A stretch of DNA of 64,000 bases from HRBIN12 sp964447335 (GTDB lineage: Bacteria > Actinomycetota > UBA4738 > HRBIN12). The stretch spans positions 1 through 64,000 of the forward strand of contig CAYUSA010000003.1 of assembly GCA_964447335.1 (NCBI GenBank), written 5' to 3'. The position numbers and the translations under genes were made by a program. Shown here piece after piece: positions 7,279 to 15,581 of this stretch (its first letter is position 1; every line of letters starts with the position of its first letter). Under the pieces are notes generated by a model, which saw only the letters and a program-made list of their open reading frames with translations, was not told the origin of the DNA and made no database searches.

Positions 7279-8232
7279 TCAGCTCGAGATCGTGACCGCG
7301 AACTTGCCGCGCGAGCGCCTCTCGCGCGCGAGCCCGAGCGCCTCGGGGAGGTCGTCGAACCCGAACGTCCGCGTGATCGGCACCTCGAGCGCCCCCTCGG
7401 CGGCCAGGCGCAGCACCGTTCGGAACGCCTCGGGGTCGGACTGGCCATACACGTCCGTGCCGGTGACGCCTCGGGCGGGGAGCGACTCGGCGTCCGCGCC
7501 GCCGACGATGCTCGCGAGCCGGCCGCCGTCCTTCACGAGCCCTGCGGTCGGGCCGAACGCCTCGCCGAGATGCACCGCGACGATCAGCGCGTCGATGCCG
7601 TCGGGGAACCGCTCACGGACGGCCGGGACGATGTCGCTCGAGTAGTCGACGACCTCGCTCGCTCCCAGACCGCGGATCCACGCGTCGTCCCCGGGGAGCG
7701 CGCTGGCGACGACCGTGGCGCCTCGACGGGCCGCGAGCTGCACGGCGTACACCCCGACCCCGCCGGTCGCCCCGACGACGAGCACGACGTCGCCCTCGGA
7801 CGCCTGGACCGCATCGACGGAGACCTGCGCCGTCAGGGCCGCGAGCCCCACCGACGCCGCTTGCTCGAACTCCAGGTTGGCGGGCTTGGGCTCGATGAAC
7901 CCGTCGGCCGGCACGACGACGTGCTCCGCGTACGCACCGACCGAGGACACGACCATCTCGGCCGGCGTGATCCCGGCGACCTCGTCGCCGACGGCGAAGC
8001 GCGTGACGCCCTCGCCGACCCGATCCACCACGCCGGCGTAGTCCTTCCCGCCGACGACGGGGTACCGGTGCTCCATCATGCCGCGCGCGAACCCCTTCGC
8101 CACGAAGACATCGAACCCGTTCACCGAGGACGCGAGGACCTTCACGCGCACCTCGCCGGGCCCGGGCTCGGGGGTCGGAACGTCGATCACACCTGCCGTT
8201 GCCTGCTCGTCCGCCAGTCCGAACGCCTTCAT
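7279..8232 (-). CDS. NADP-dependent quinone oxidoreductase / zinc-less MDR alcohol dehydrogenase
   Basis: A 317-residue medium-chain dehydrogenase/reductase. The GroES-like N-terminal half includes GKDYAGVVDRVGEGVTRFAVGDEV. The Rossmann glycine motif is VVGATGGVGVYAVQLA. The structural zinc cysteine cluster and catalytic zinc ligands are absent, as in the quinone oxidoreductase branch. It would reduce quinones or enones with NADPH. Downstream (to the left) lies the Fic gene. To the right is a 5'-truncated DHFR-like fragment whose missing part was lost just upstream of this start. Confidence 0.9.
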   Translation of the reverse strand: MKAFGLADEQATAGVIDVPTPEPGPGEVRVKVLASSVNGFDVFVAKGFARGMMEHRYPVVGGKDYAGVVDRVGEGVTRFAVGDEVAGITPAEMVVSSVGAYAEHVVVPADGFIEPKPANLEFEQAASVGLAALTAQVSVDAVQASEGDVVLVVGATGGVGVYAVQLAARRGATVVASALPGDDAWIRGLGASEVVDYSSDIVPAVRERFPDGIDALIVAVHLGEAFGPTAGLVKDGGRLASIVGGADAESLPARGVTGTDVYGQSDPEAFRTVLRLAAEGALEVPITRTFGFDDLPEALGLARERRSRGKFAVTISS

Positions 8233-8277
8233 GCGGTCCTCCTTCTTCGATCTCGGTGGCTCTTCGTTCGCCAGGGG

Positions 8278-8536
8278 CTACGGAATCCGTAGTCCCCCCA
8301 CCGCGCTGAAGGGACAGCCCGGCAGGGAGATCGGCATCTCGGGCAGCATCACGCTGATCGGTTCGCTCCTGAAGATGGGCCTGCTCGACGAGCTCAGGCT
8401 GCTCGTGTTCCCGGTCGCGGTCGGTTCGGGCAAGCGGCTGTTCGAGGCCGACGAACAGGTTCCGCTCCGCCTCGTCAACTCCAAGGCCTTCCAGACCGGC
8501 GTTCTCTCACTGACATACGGGCCGGCTCAAGCGTAG
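8278..8536 (+). pseudogene. Dihydrofolate reductase-family (RibD C-terminal type) 3' remnant
   Basis: About 80 residues are recognisable from near 8305: REIGISGSITLIGSLLKMGL, DELRLLVFPVAVGSGKRLF and a C-terminal strand LSLTYGPAQA. This is the C-terminal half of the DHFR/RibD-like family common in actinobacteria. The N-terminal half with its nucleotide-binding region is missing, and no start codon with a ribosome site precedes it. The break lies between the start of the divergent quinone reductase and 8300. It ends 14 bp before the next gene, which may have been its operon partner. Confidence 0.7.
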
Positions 8537-8550
8537 GAAGGAGCACACCC

Positions 8551-9048
8551 ATGCAGAAGATCACCCCGTTCCTCTGGTACGACCACCAGGCCGAACAGGC
8601 CGCCGAGCTGCATGTCTCGGTGTTCTCAGATCGGCCGGGAGCCGATCCCGATGTCTCCAAGATCCTCAACGTCTCCCGCTACGGCGAAGCGGGGCCCGGG
8701 CCCGCGGGAACGGCGATGACCGTCACGTTCCGCGTCGAGGGACAGGAGCTCACCGCGCTGAACGGCGGGCCGAACTTCAAGTTCACCGAGGCCATCTCTC
8801 TCGTCGTGGACTGCGCGACACAGGAGGAGGTCGACTATCTGTGGGAGAAGCTCTCCGAAGGCGGGGAGCAAGGCCAGTGCGGCTGGCTCAAGGACAGGTT
8901 CGGCCTTTCCTGGCAGATCGTCCCCAGCGCGTTGGGAGAGCTGATGAGCGGTCCCGATCCGGAACGGTCTCAGCGTGTCATGACGGCGATGCTCCAGATG
9001 GGCAAGCTCGACATCGCGGGACTGCAGCGAGCCCACGAGGAAGGTTAG
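8551..9048 (+). CDS. VOC-superfamily protein, PhnB/3-demethylubiquinone methyltransferase-like
   Basis: A 165-residue protein with the PhnB-like fold: MQKITPFLWYDHQAEQAAEL at the N-terminus, then TFRVEGQELTALNGGP and GWLKDRFGLSWQIVP. Members bind a divalent metal in a beta-alpha-beta-beta-beta dimer, but the reaction of this subgroup is not established despite the old methyltransferase label. A GAAGGAG ribosome site lies 7 bp before the ATG. A close paralogue that has lost its first third lies at 11335-11722. Confidence 0.9.
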   Translation: MQKITPFLWYDHQAEQAAELHVSVFSDRPGADPDVSKILNVSRYGEAGPGPAGTAMTVTFRVEGQELTALNGGPNFKFTEAISLVVDCATQEEVDYLWEKLSEGGEQGQCGWLKDRFGLSWQIVPSALGELMSGPDPERSQRVMTAMLQMGKLDIAGLQRAHEEG

Positions 9049-9081
9049 CTCACGGCGGAGCCGCTATGGATCTGGGACGAC

Positions 9082-9459
9082 TCAGCTGGCGTTCTCCCAG
9101 AGACCGAGCGTATTGCCCTCGGTATCCTTGAAGTAGGCGAACGCGCCCATGCCCGGGATCTCCTGCCTGGGCTGGACGATGCTGCCGCCGCTCGCCCCCA
9201 CCCGCTTCAGGGCGTCGTCGACGGAATCGACGTTGACCGTGAGCACCGGAGACGACGTGGCGGGGGATCGCAGCATCATGCCGCCGTTGATCGCTCCCGG
9301 CTCCGTCGGCATCTGCTGCTCGTCGACGGGCACGGTCCGCACCATCGTGTAGTCCATGCCCTGCATGTCCTCCAGCTCCCATCCGAAGATGGAACCGTAG
9401 AACTCCTTGGCTCTGGCGAGATCCTCCGCCGGGATCTCGAAGTGCACGACCTTGTCCAT
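9082..9459 (-). CDS. VOC-family glyoxalase/bleomycin-resistance-like protein
   Basis: A 125-residue protein with one vicinal oxygen chelate unit: KVVHFEIPAEDLARAKEFYG at the start, and DTEGNTLGLWEN at the end carrying the glutamate typical of the metal site region. This branch is usually annotated as a VOC family protein of unknown substrate. The ATG at 9459 has GGAG close upstream. A GTG at 9468 is an alternative with AGGGGAGG just before it. It is convergent with the PhnB-like gene to the left. Confidence 0.88.
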   Translation of the reverse strand: MDKVVHFEIPAEDLARAKEFYGSIFGWELEDMQGMDYTMVRTVPVDEQQMPTEPGAINGGMMLRSPATSSPVLTVNVDSVDDALKRVGASGGSIVQPRQEIPGMGAFAYFKDTEGNTLGLWENAS

Positions 9460-9590
9460 GTCTCCCACCCCTCCCCTGCTCGTTCCAGGATCTCCAGGCT
9501 CACACGACGGGCGCTTTCCGACAACCTCACCACCTGCGGGTCAGCTCCAAGCGCGCGCTGCGCCCATGGTCGCTCTGGCCGTCGTCGGCA

Positions 9591-9980
9591 TCAGGAGAAG
9601 AAGGCGTCCATGGCGTGGAGGTCTCCGGGGTGCTCCCAGACCTCCGCGACGCGGCCATCCCGGACGTGAAGCACGATCGCCTCGCGGTCCTCGAGAGGGC
9701 CATGCCCACCCCGCTCACCGCGCGTGGTCTGAAGCACGACGACGTGCTCGTCGCTCGCGAGCACGTCGTGGAGCTCGCCGCGGAGCGTGCCGCCCGTGAG
9801 CTCTGCAAGCCGCCCCATCGCGGTGAACAGCTCCTGCTTCCCGCGACGCCGTCCCGAGTTCACGCCTCGTCCCGGCGCGTTCCAGACGACATCGTCCGCG
9901 AACAGCGCGTTGATCGTCGCCATGTCGTTCGCGTCGAACGCCGAGAACAGCCTGCGAACGATCTCCTCGTTCGGATGCAT
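9591..9980 (-). CDS. SnoaL-like (NTF2-fold) protein
   Basis: A 129-residue NTF2-fold protein (MHPNEEIVRRLFSAFDANDM, then ALFADDVVWNAPG, then IVLHVRDGRVAEVWEHPGD). Such proteins include small polyketide cyclases and many of unknown function. The ATG at 9980 follows AAGGAGGG by 5 bp, a strong ribosome site, which fixes the start. It is divergent from an ECF sigma factor gene that itself ends in a SnoaL-like domain, so the pair probably belong to one stress regulon. Confidence 0.88.
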   Translation of the reverse strand: MHPNEEIVRRLFSAFDANDMATINALFADDVVWNAPGRGVNSGRRRGKQELFTAMGRLAELTGGTLRGELHDVLASDEHVVVLQTTRGERGGHGPLEDREAIVLHVRDGRVAEVWEHPGDLHAMDAFFS

Positions 9981-10061
9981 CCGATCCCTCCTTACGCTCG
10001 TCCTGTATGGATAGACCGATCGCACGTCGCAGATCCATCGGTCGTTCGCATCCTCGACGGG

Positions 10062-10067
10062 TACGCT
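10062..10067 (+). promoter_or_regulatory. -10 element TACGCT of the ECF sigma factor gene (leaderless)
   Basis: TACGCT ends 7 nt before the ATG at 10074, with no ribosome site between. It lies in the 93-bp divergent gap shared with the SnoaL-like gene. Confidence 0.45.
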
Positions 10068-10073
10068 GCCGCG

Positions 10074-11102
10074 ATGCTTCCTCACGCGGACATCGTCGAT
10101 GGATCGGAGGCGAGGCTGCTCGAGCGGGCGCGACGCGGAGACGCGGAAGCCTTCGAGCGCCTCACGGCGCGCCATCTCCGCGAGCTTCACCTCCACTGCT
10201 ACCGGATGCTCGGCTCGCTCCACGACGCCGAGGACCTGGTCCAGGAGACCCTCCTGCGAGCCTGGCGCGCCCTCGGACGGTTCGAGTCGCGTTCGAGCGT
10301 TCGGACCTGGCTGTATCGGATCGCGACGAACGCCTGCCTGAACGCGCTCGAGGAACGCCCGCGCCGAGCGCTGCCGAGTGGGCTCGTGCCCGCCTCCGAC
10401 CCGCTCGATCCGCCGCGAGCGCCGATCCTCGAACCCGTTTGGCTCGAGCCCTACCCCGACCGCCTGCTCCAGGAGCTCGAGGATCCCGCCGCGCGATACG
10501 CGCGCCGCGAGACGATCGAGCTCGCCTTCCTCGCCGCGATCCAGCTGCTCCCGCCCAGGCAGCGCGCAGTACTGCTCCTGCGCGATGTCCTCCAGTGGAG
10601 CACGGCGGAGGTGGAGGAGCTCTTCGACACCTCCGCCGCCTCGGTGGCGAGCGCGCTGCAGCGCGCACGCGCAACCCTCCACCGCCCGATCCCGCAAGAC
10701 CGCCCACCGACCGCCCCGACCGCGGAGGAACGCTCGATCCTCGAACGGTACGTGCGCGCCTTCGAGCGCGCCGACGTGCAGGCCCTGGCGCGACTCCTCG
10801 CCGAGGAGGTCGAGATGACGATGCCGCCCGACCCGATGTGGTTCCGGGGTCGTGACCACGTCATCGCGTTCCTCGAGCATCGGGTCTTCGCGGTGCGAGG
10901 CCCGATGGTGCTCGAACCCACGGCCGCCAACCGCCAGCCGGCGGCGGCGCTTTACGAACGTGGCGCGGACGGAGAGACGGGTCTCGCGATCCAGGTCCTC
11001 ACCGTCGCCGACGGGCTCATCACCGACATCACCGGCTTCGTCGGACAGGGGCTGTTCCTGGCGTTCGGTCTGCCGACCGCTCAGCGCATGCTGAGGCGCT
11101 AG
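10074..11102 (+). CDS. ECF sigma factor with C-terminal SnoaL-like domain (SigG/SigJ type)
   Basis: A 342-residue sigma factor. Region 2 is clear (HLHCYRMLGSLHDAEDLVQETLLRAWR, FESRSSVRTWLYRIATNACLN), and so is region 4 (LLPPRQRAVLLLRDVLQWSTAEVEELFDTSAASVASALQRAR). The last 120 residues (YVRAFERADVQALARLLAEE to FGLPTAQRMLRR) form a SnoaL-like domain that in related sigma factors modulates activity in place of an anti-sigma factor. No anti-sigma gene is adjacent, which fits. Targets are unknown. The divergent SnoaL gene and the nearby VOC genes are candidates. Confidence 0.92.
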   Translation: MLPHADIVDGSEARLLERARRGDAEAFERLTARHLRELHLHCYRMLGSLHDAEDLVQETLLRAWRALGRFESRSSVRTWLYRIATNACLNALEERPRRALPSGLVPASDPLDPPRAPILEPVWLEPYPDRLLQELEDPAARYARRETIELAFLAAIQLLPPRQRAVLLLRDVLQWSTAEVEELFDTSAASVASALQRARATLHRPIPQDRPPTAPTAEERSILERYVRAFERADVQALARLLAEEVEMTMPPDPMWFRGRDHVIAFLEHRVFAVRGPMVLEPTAANRQPAAALYERGADGETGLAIQVLTVADGLITDITGFVGQGLFLAFGLPTAQRMLRR

Positions 11103-11185
11103 CTGCCACGACATCGGTCGCGCGCTTCCCTGCGGTGCCTGGGGGATGCCGTTCGTTCCTTCCTCTCGTGCTCTTGACAGATACG

Positions 11186-11313
11186 TCAAGCCTGGTCGGC
11201 CCGTCGAACATGCACTCGCCCCGCCGGGACCATCGCCGCGAGCCCGAATCTCCCGAGCAGCGCGGGGTCGGGGAACGCGTCGAGCTCCGCGATCGCCCGC
11301 CCACGAATGGAGA
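11186..11313 (-). pseudogene. C-terminal remnant of a second SnoaL-type ECF sigma factor
   Basis: On the minus strand a 42-codon stretch reads IRGRAIAELDAFPDPALLGRFGL and ends with TGA at 11186. This matches the tail of SnoaL-domain sigma factors (compare ITDITGFVGQGLFLAFGLP in the intact gene next door). Everything upstream is gone: the sequence joins directly to the 5'-truncated VOC gene on the other strand at about 11314-11335. It is too short to be functional. Confidence 0.5.
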
Positions 11314-11334
11314 CGAGCATCGGGCCGAGCCCGA

Positions 11335-11722
11335 CCTCCTCGGCGTCTCGCGCTACGGCGAGGCGGGCCCCGGCACGCCGGGCACCGCGATGACCGTCTC
11401 GTTCCAGCTCGACGGGCAGGGGTTCATCGCGCTGAACGGTGGGCCACGATTCCCGTTCACCGAGGCGATCTCGCTCTCGGTCGCCTGCGAGACGCAGGCC
11501 GAGGTCGACCAGCTGTGGGACGCCCTCACCGCGGACGGCGAGGAGGTCATGTGCGGCTGGCTGAAGGACCGCTTCGGCCTGTCGTGGCAGATCAACCCAA
11601 CGAGGCTCGGCGAGCTGCTGAGCGACCCCGACCCCGAGCGCGCGAAGCGGGCCACGCAGGCGATGCTCCAGATGAAGAAGATCGACATCGCTGCGCTCGA
11701 GCGGGCCGCTGAGGGCTCCTGA
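11335..11722 (+). pseudogene. PhnB-like VOC protein, 5'-truncated paralogue
   Basis: From about 11338 the frame reads VSRYGEAGPGTPGTAMTVSF, then CGWLKDRFGLSWQINPTRL, closely matching the intact PhnB-like protein at 8551-9048 from its residue 45 onwards. The first 40-45 residues are absent. The frame is open further upstream but encodes nothing similar there, and no ribosome site precedes the homologous part. It appears to be one side of a deletion that also removed the 5' part of the divergent sigma factor gene. Confidence 0.65.
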
Positions 11723-11808
11723 GCCGCGGCTCCTGACGTAGCCCGGCAGGAACCCGAGCGGAGACCCCGCACACGCGAGGCCTCCGCCGGTGCCAAGCGT
11801 CCCTAGGA

Positions 11809-12345
11809 TCAGCCCTGGTTGAGGCCGTCGTGCGGGTCCATCGACGCGCCGGTCTCGAGCAGCGTCTTGAGGTCGCTGAGCATCCAGCTCCAGCCGCCGC
11901 CGGCGCCCATCTCTTCCATCCCGCCGGAGACGAGCAGGGCGAGCTGCGGCGCACCCTCGAGCTCGTGGGTGAGCGTGAGCTTCGAGACGCCACCCTTGCC
12001 CTCCGCGATCTCGTACGTGAGGCGCGTGAAGCCCTCGGCGGTCGTCTTCTCGTCCATCAGCATCCGCCACGTCTGGACGAGCTTGTTCGGCGGATCGGCC
12101 TCGATCACCTCGCCGTCGATCATCACGTCCGGGGTCGGGAACCCCATCTCCGCTCCCGCCTTCTTCATGGCCTCGGTCGTGGGCACCCGGTACGAACCGC
12201 CGGGGCGCAGCTCGTACTCTACGCGTCCGCCGAAGCCGTACCGCTCGGTCCACTCGGGCTTGGTGATCGCGTCCCAGATCGCCTGCGGGGTCGCCTTGAT
12301 GTAGATCCGGTACACCTGCGCGGTCGTCATCGTTCCGCTGCTCAT
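11809..12345 (-). CDS. SRPBCC/AHSA1-family protein
   Basis: A 178-residue Bet v1-fold protein: TTAQVYRIYIKATPQAIWDAI at the N-terminus, FGGRVEYELRPGGSYRV in the middle, then EGAPQLALLVSGGMEEMGAGGG WSWMLSDLKTLLE at the C-terminus. Such proteins bind hydrophobic ligands, and the ligand here is unknown. The ATG at 12345 follows the stop of the ArsR gene by 2 bp and has GGAGGAGG upstream. ArsR-AHSA1 operons are widespread in actinobacteria, with the regulator controlling its own partner. Confidence 0.92.
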   Translation of the reverse strand: MSSGTMTTAQVYRIYIKATPQAIWDAITKPEWTERYGFGGRVEYELRPGGSYRVPTTEAMKKAGAEMGFPTPDVMIDGEVIEADPPNKLVQTWRMLMDEKTTAEGFTRLTYEIAEGKGGVSKLTLTHELEGAPQLALLVSGGMEEMGAGGGWSWMLSDLKTLLETGASMDPHDGLNQG

Positions 12346-12347
12346 CG

Positions 12348-12671
12348 TCACGCCTCCTCCTCCAGCTCGGACTTGAGGTCCACGAGCGCCTTCACGTGGC
12401 CCTCCGTGTACTTGTCGATCCACCGGTCGTGCAGCAGCCGGATCGGCACCGGGTTCAGGAAGTGCAGCTTCTCCCGGCCCTGCCGGCGCGTGACCACGAG
12501 CCCCGCGCCCTCGAGGACCCGCAGGTGCTTCATGACGCCGAAGCGGGTCATCTCCAGCTCGGACTCGAGCTCGGTGAGCGTGCGGCCGTCACGCTCGAAG
12601 AGCCGGTCGAGCAGGAAGCGCCTCGTCGGGTCCGCGAGGGTCTTGAAGACCAGGTCGTCTTCGTCGGTCAC
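12348..12671 (-). CDS. ArsR-family transcriptional regulator
   Basis: A winged-helix repressor of 107 residues from the GTG at 12671 (VFKTLADPTRRFLLDRLFERDGRTLTELE, helix-turn-helix TRFGVMKHLRVLEGAGLV). No metal-binding cysteine pair is visible, so it belongs to the AHSA1-linked group rather than to metal sensors. The frame is open to an ATG at 12710, but that start would place the operator palindrome inside the gene. A -10 box TATCCT (12686-12681) ends 10 nt before the GTG, favouring a leaderless start at 12671. Confidence 0.88.
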   Translation of the reverse strand: MTDEDDLVFKTLADPTRRFLLDRLFERDGRTLTELESELEMTRFGVMKHLRVLEGAGLVVTRRQGREKLHFLNPVPIRLLHDRWIDKYTEGHVKALVDLKSELEEEA

Positions 12672-12680
12672 GATCGGGGG

Positions 12681-12703
12681 AGGATACGTGACCTTCAGGT
12701 CAC
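12681..12703 (-). promoter_or_regulatory. Promoter and palindromic operator of the arsR-AHSA1 operon
   Basis: A perfect palindrome GTGACCT-GA-AGGTCAC (12688-12703) directly precedes the -10 box TATCCT (12681-12686, minus strand). A repressor bound here would block polymerase, so autorepression by the ArsR protein is likely. Confidence 0.6.
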
Positions 12704-12744
12704 ATGTCAAGACCGTCTCGTTCGAGCGGTAGGTTGAGCGGATA

Positions 12745-13923
12745 TTGAGGACGATCGGGGTCGAGGAGCGCCGGGCGAGGCTCGGAGCACGCCATCTGCT
12801 GGCGCGAGATGCGGCGTCCGTCGATGCGACCGCGGCCGCGCTCGTCGGCCTGCACTCGAGCGATCCCGCGTCGGTCTACCTCTCGGCGTGGGCGAGGGTG
12901 GAGGGGTTCGTCCCCGCCGCTCTCGAGGACGCGCTCTACGAGCGGCGCTCGCTCGTGCGCATGCTCGGGATGCGTCGCACGCTGTTCGTCGTGCCGCGCG
13001 ACGTCGCGGCGGTCATGGACGAGGCGTGTACCAAGGCGCTCGCGCCGCCCGAGCGCCGACGCCTGATCGGCTTGCTCGAGGACCAGGGCATCGCCCGGAA
13101 GGGCCGCGGCCCGCGGTGGCTCGAGCGGGTCGCCGACGAGACGCTCGTCGCGCTCGGTCGTCGCGGGGAGGCCACCGCGCGCGAGCTCACGAAGGACGTC
13201 CCAGAGCTCGGCGCGAAGCTCGCGTTCGGCGAGGGCAAGACCTGGGCCGGGACGATGGGCGTCTCGACCCGCGTGCTGTTCCTGCTCGCCACCGAGCGCA
13301 AGGTCGTGCGGGCTCGGCCGCTCGGGTCGTGGATGTCCGGCCAGTACCGGTGGGCGCGGACCGAGACGTGGCTCGGCGGCCCGCTGCCGGAGCTCGGCCA
13401 CGCCGAGGCCTGTGCCGACCTGCTCGGCCGCTACCTGCGCGCCTTCGGCCCCGCCACGATGACCGACGTCCGCTGGTGGACCGGCTGGACCGCGAGGCTC
13501 GTGACGATCACGCTCGAGGCCGTCGGGGCGGTCGAGGTCGCGCTCGACGAGGGCGTCGGCTACGTGCTGCCCGACGACCTCGACCCCGTGACCGAGGCCG
13601 CCCCGTGGGTCGCGCTGCTGCCCGGTCTCGACCCGGCGGTCATGGGCTGGAAGGAACGAACGTGGTACCTGGGGGACCACGCCCCCATGCTGTTCGACCG
13701 CAACGGCAACGCCGGCCCCACCGTCTGGGCGAACGGCCGGGTGGTGGGCGGGTGGACCCAGGTCGAGGAGGGCGAGGTGGTCGTCGAGCTCCTCGAGCGC
13801 GTCGACGCGAGGATCAGGAAGGCGATCGACGCCGAGCGCGAGCGGCTCCGTGCGTGGCTCGGCGACGCACGCCTCAAGCCCAGGTTCCGGACCCCGCTCG
13901 AGAAGGCGCTGGCCGCCGGCTAG
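12745..13923 (+). CDS. Winged-helix DNA-binding protein, HTH_42/AlkZ-like
   Basis: A 392-residue member of the HTH_42 family, which includes the AlkZ/YcaQ DNA glycosylases. The conserved opening (ALVGLHSSDPASVYLSAWARV), the middle (GMRRTLFVVPRD), the SGQYRWARTETWLG segment and the C-terminal VWANGRVVGGWTQ are all present. E. coli AlkZ uses a QxQ motif that I do not see at the equivalent place, where this protein has HSSD, so glycosylase activity is uncertain. The best start is the TTG at 12745, with only a weak ribosome site. A broken second member of the family lies at 16251-16700. Confidence 0.82.
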   Translation: MRTIGVEERRARLGARHLLARDAASVDATAAALVGLHSSDPASVYLSAWARVEGFVPAALEDALYERRSLVRMLGMRRTLFVVPRDVAAVMDEACTKALAPPERRRLIGLLEDQGIARKGRGPRWLERVADETLVALGRRGEATARELTKDVPELGAKLAFGEGKTWAGTMGVSTRVLFLLATERKVVRARPLGSWMSGQYRWARTETWLGGPLPELGHAEACADLLGRYLRAFGPATMTDVRWWTGWTARLVTITLEAVGAVEVALDEGVGYVLPDDLDPVTEAAPWVALLPGLDPAVMGWKERTWYLGDHAPMLFDRNGNAGPTVWANGRVVGGWTQVEEGEVVVELLERVDARIRKAIDAERERLRAWLGDARLKPRFRTPLEKALAAG

Positions 13924-13966
13924 GAAGCGGGCACCTCGCGAACCCACCGCGCGGTGCCCGCTTCCT
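13922..13966. terminator. Bidirectional terminator hairpin
   Basis: A perfect 14-bp inverted repeat (AGGAAGCGGGCACC at 13922-13935 and its complement at 13953-13966) with a 17-nt loop lies between convergent genes. It has no strong T-run, as is common in high-GC actinobacteria. Confidence 0.65.
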
Positions 13967-13971
13967 CGACC

Positions 13972-15537
13972 TCACACGAACTCGAGCTCCGGCTCGAGCG
14001 CGACGAGCTCGCTCACGTCCTCGGTCCCGGTCCGGAGCGCCCGATGGATCACGGCTGCCGACGCCAGGAGCAGCCCCGCGCCCGCGAGCATCGCCACGCC
14101 GAAGCCGTCAACGAACCCGGATGTCGCCGCCTCGCGGAGGGCGCTTCCCACGGGCTCGCCGATCTGGCCCGCGACCGCGAGCGCACCGCCGAGCGACTCG
14201 CGGGCGACCTCGGTGGCCGCGGGAGGCAGTCCGGGAAGCCCGGTGACGGTGTCGGCGAACGTGCTGCTCATCAGCGAGCCGAGGACGGCGATCCCGAGCG
14301 CCGCGCCGAGCTGACGGCCCAGGTCGTTCACCGCCGAGCCGATCCCCGCCTGCTCATCGGGCATCTCGGTCATGACGAGGTCCGTCGAGGGGATCAGCAC
14401 CACCGCGAGGGCGGCGCCGGCCAGGGCGAGGGCGACGCCGATCATCCAGTACGCCGTCGCGACCCCCACCGTCGAGAACCACGTCAGCACCCCGCTCACC
14501 GCGACCAGCCCGGCGACGATCGTCGGACGAGCGCCGAACCGAGCCCGAGCTCGCTGGGCGAGCTGACCCCCCATCCCGAAGCCGAGCGCGAGGGCGATCG
14601 TGCGCAGCCCGGCCTGGAACGGGCTGTACCCGCGGACGAGCTGGAGGTACTGCGTCAGGTTGAACACCAGCCCTGCGAGCGCCAGCATGCCGAGTGCGAT
14701 CGCCCCGGTCGCCGCCGCGAACGACGGCCGGCGGAACAGCCGGACGTCGAGCATCGGGTGGTCGCTCCGGAGCTCGTACCCCACGAACACGGTGAGGAGC
14801 AGCGCGGCCACCCCGAAGTAGACGAGCACCATCGGGTCCGTCCATCCCCGGTCCGGCCCCTCGATGATGCCGGCGAGCAGCGCGCCGAGGCCCGCCGTCG
14901 AGAGCGCCGCCCCGACCCAGTCGGTCCTCGGGGGCGCCGGGTCCCGGCTCTCGGGGACCAGGAACCACCCGAGCGCGAGCACCAGGACGACGATCGGCAG
15001 GTTCACCAGGAACGCCGAGCCCCACCAGAACCGCTCGAGCAGCCACCCGCCGACGAGCGGCCCGAGCGGGATGCCCAGGCTCGCGACCCCGGTCCAGATC
15101 GCGATGGCTCGCACGCGCTCCTGCTTCGGGAACACGTCCACGAGCACCGCGAGCGTCGACGGCATGATCAGCGCCCCACCGACCCCCATGAAGGCTCGCG
15201 CGACGATCAGCTCGGTCGTCGAGCCGGCGGTCGCCGCCCACACGCTCGCCGCCGCGAACGCGAGCAGGCCGACCTGCAGCGCGCGCTTGCGCCCGAACCG
15301 ATCCCCGAGCGTCCCCATCGTGAGCAGCAACCCGGCGAACACGAGGATGTACGCATCGACGATCCACTGGAGAGCGGACGTCGACGCGCCGAGCTCCCGC
15401 TGGAGCGACGGCATCGCGACGTTGATGATCGTGTCGTCGATGATCACGACGAGCAGCGACAGCGACAGCGTGACGAGCGTCCACCACCGCAGCCGACGCT
15501 TCCGCTCCCCGGTCCACCCCTTCCCCTGCACGTTCAT
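13972..15537 (-). CDS. MFS multidrug exporter, DHA2/EmrB-QacA family
   Basis: A 521-residue membrane protein with about 14 predicted transmembrane helices. The DHA2 signatures are visible: VVIIDDTIINVAMPSLQREL in helix 1, GDRFGRKRALQVGLLAF in the 2-3 loop and the antiporter motif C-like GIPLGPLVGGWLLER in helix 5. It would export hydrophobic drugs by proton antiport. The ATG at 15537 has GGGAGGACGCG upstream. It is divergent from a TetR-type gene 44 bp away, the usual regulator-exporter pair. Confidence 0.94.
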   Translation of the reverse strand: MNVQGKGWTGERKRRLRWWTLVTLSLSLLVVIIDDTIINVAMPSLQRELGASTSALQWIVDAYILVFAGLLLTMGTLGDRFGRKRALQVGLLAFAAASVWAATAGSTTELIVARAFMGVGGALIMPSTLAVLVDVFPKQERVRAIAIWTGVASLGIPLGPLVGGWLLERFWWGSAFLVNLPIVVLVLALGWFLVPESRDPAPPRTDWVGAALSTAGLGALLAGIIEGPDRGWTDPMVLVYFGVAALLLTVFVGYELRSDHPMLDVRLFRRPSFAAATGAIALGMLALAGLVFNLTQYLQLVRGYSPFQAGLRTIALALGFGMGGQLAQRARARFGARPTIVAGLVAVSGVLTWFSTVGVATAYWMIGVALALAGAALAVVLIPSTDLVMTEMPDEQAGIGSAVNDLGRQLGAALGIAVLGSLMSSTFADTVTGLPGLPPAATEVARESLGGALAVAGQIGEPVGSALREAATSGFVDGFGVAMLAGAGLLLASAAVIHRALRTGTEDVSELVALEPELEFV

Positions 15538-15581
15538 CGCGTCCTCCCTTCCCGCACGCTCTGTGCGATATCCAACGATAT

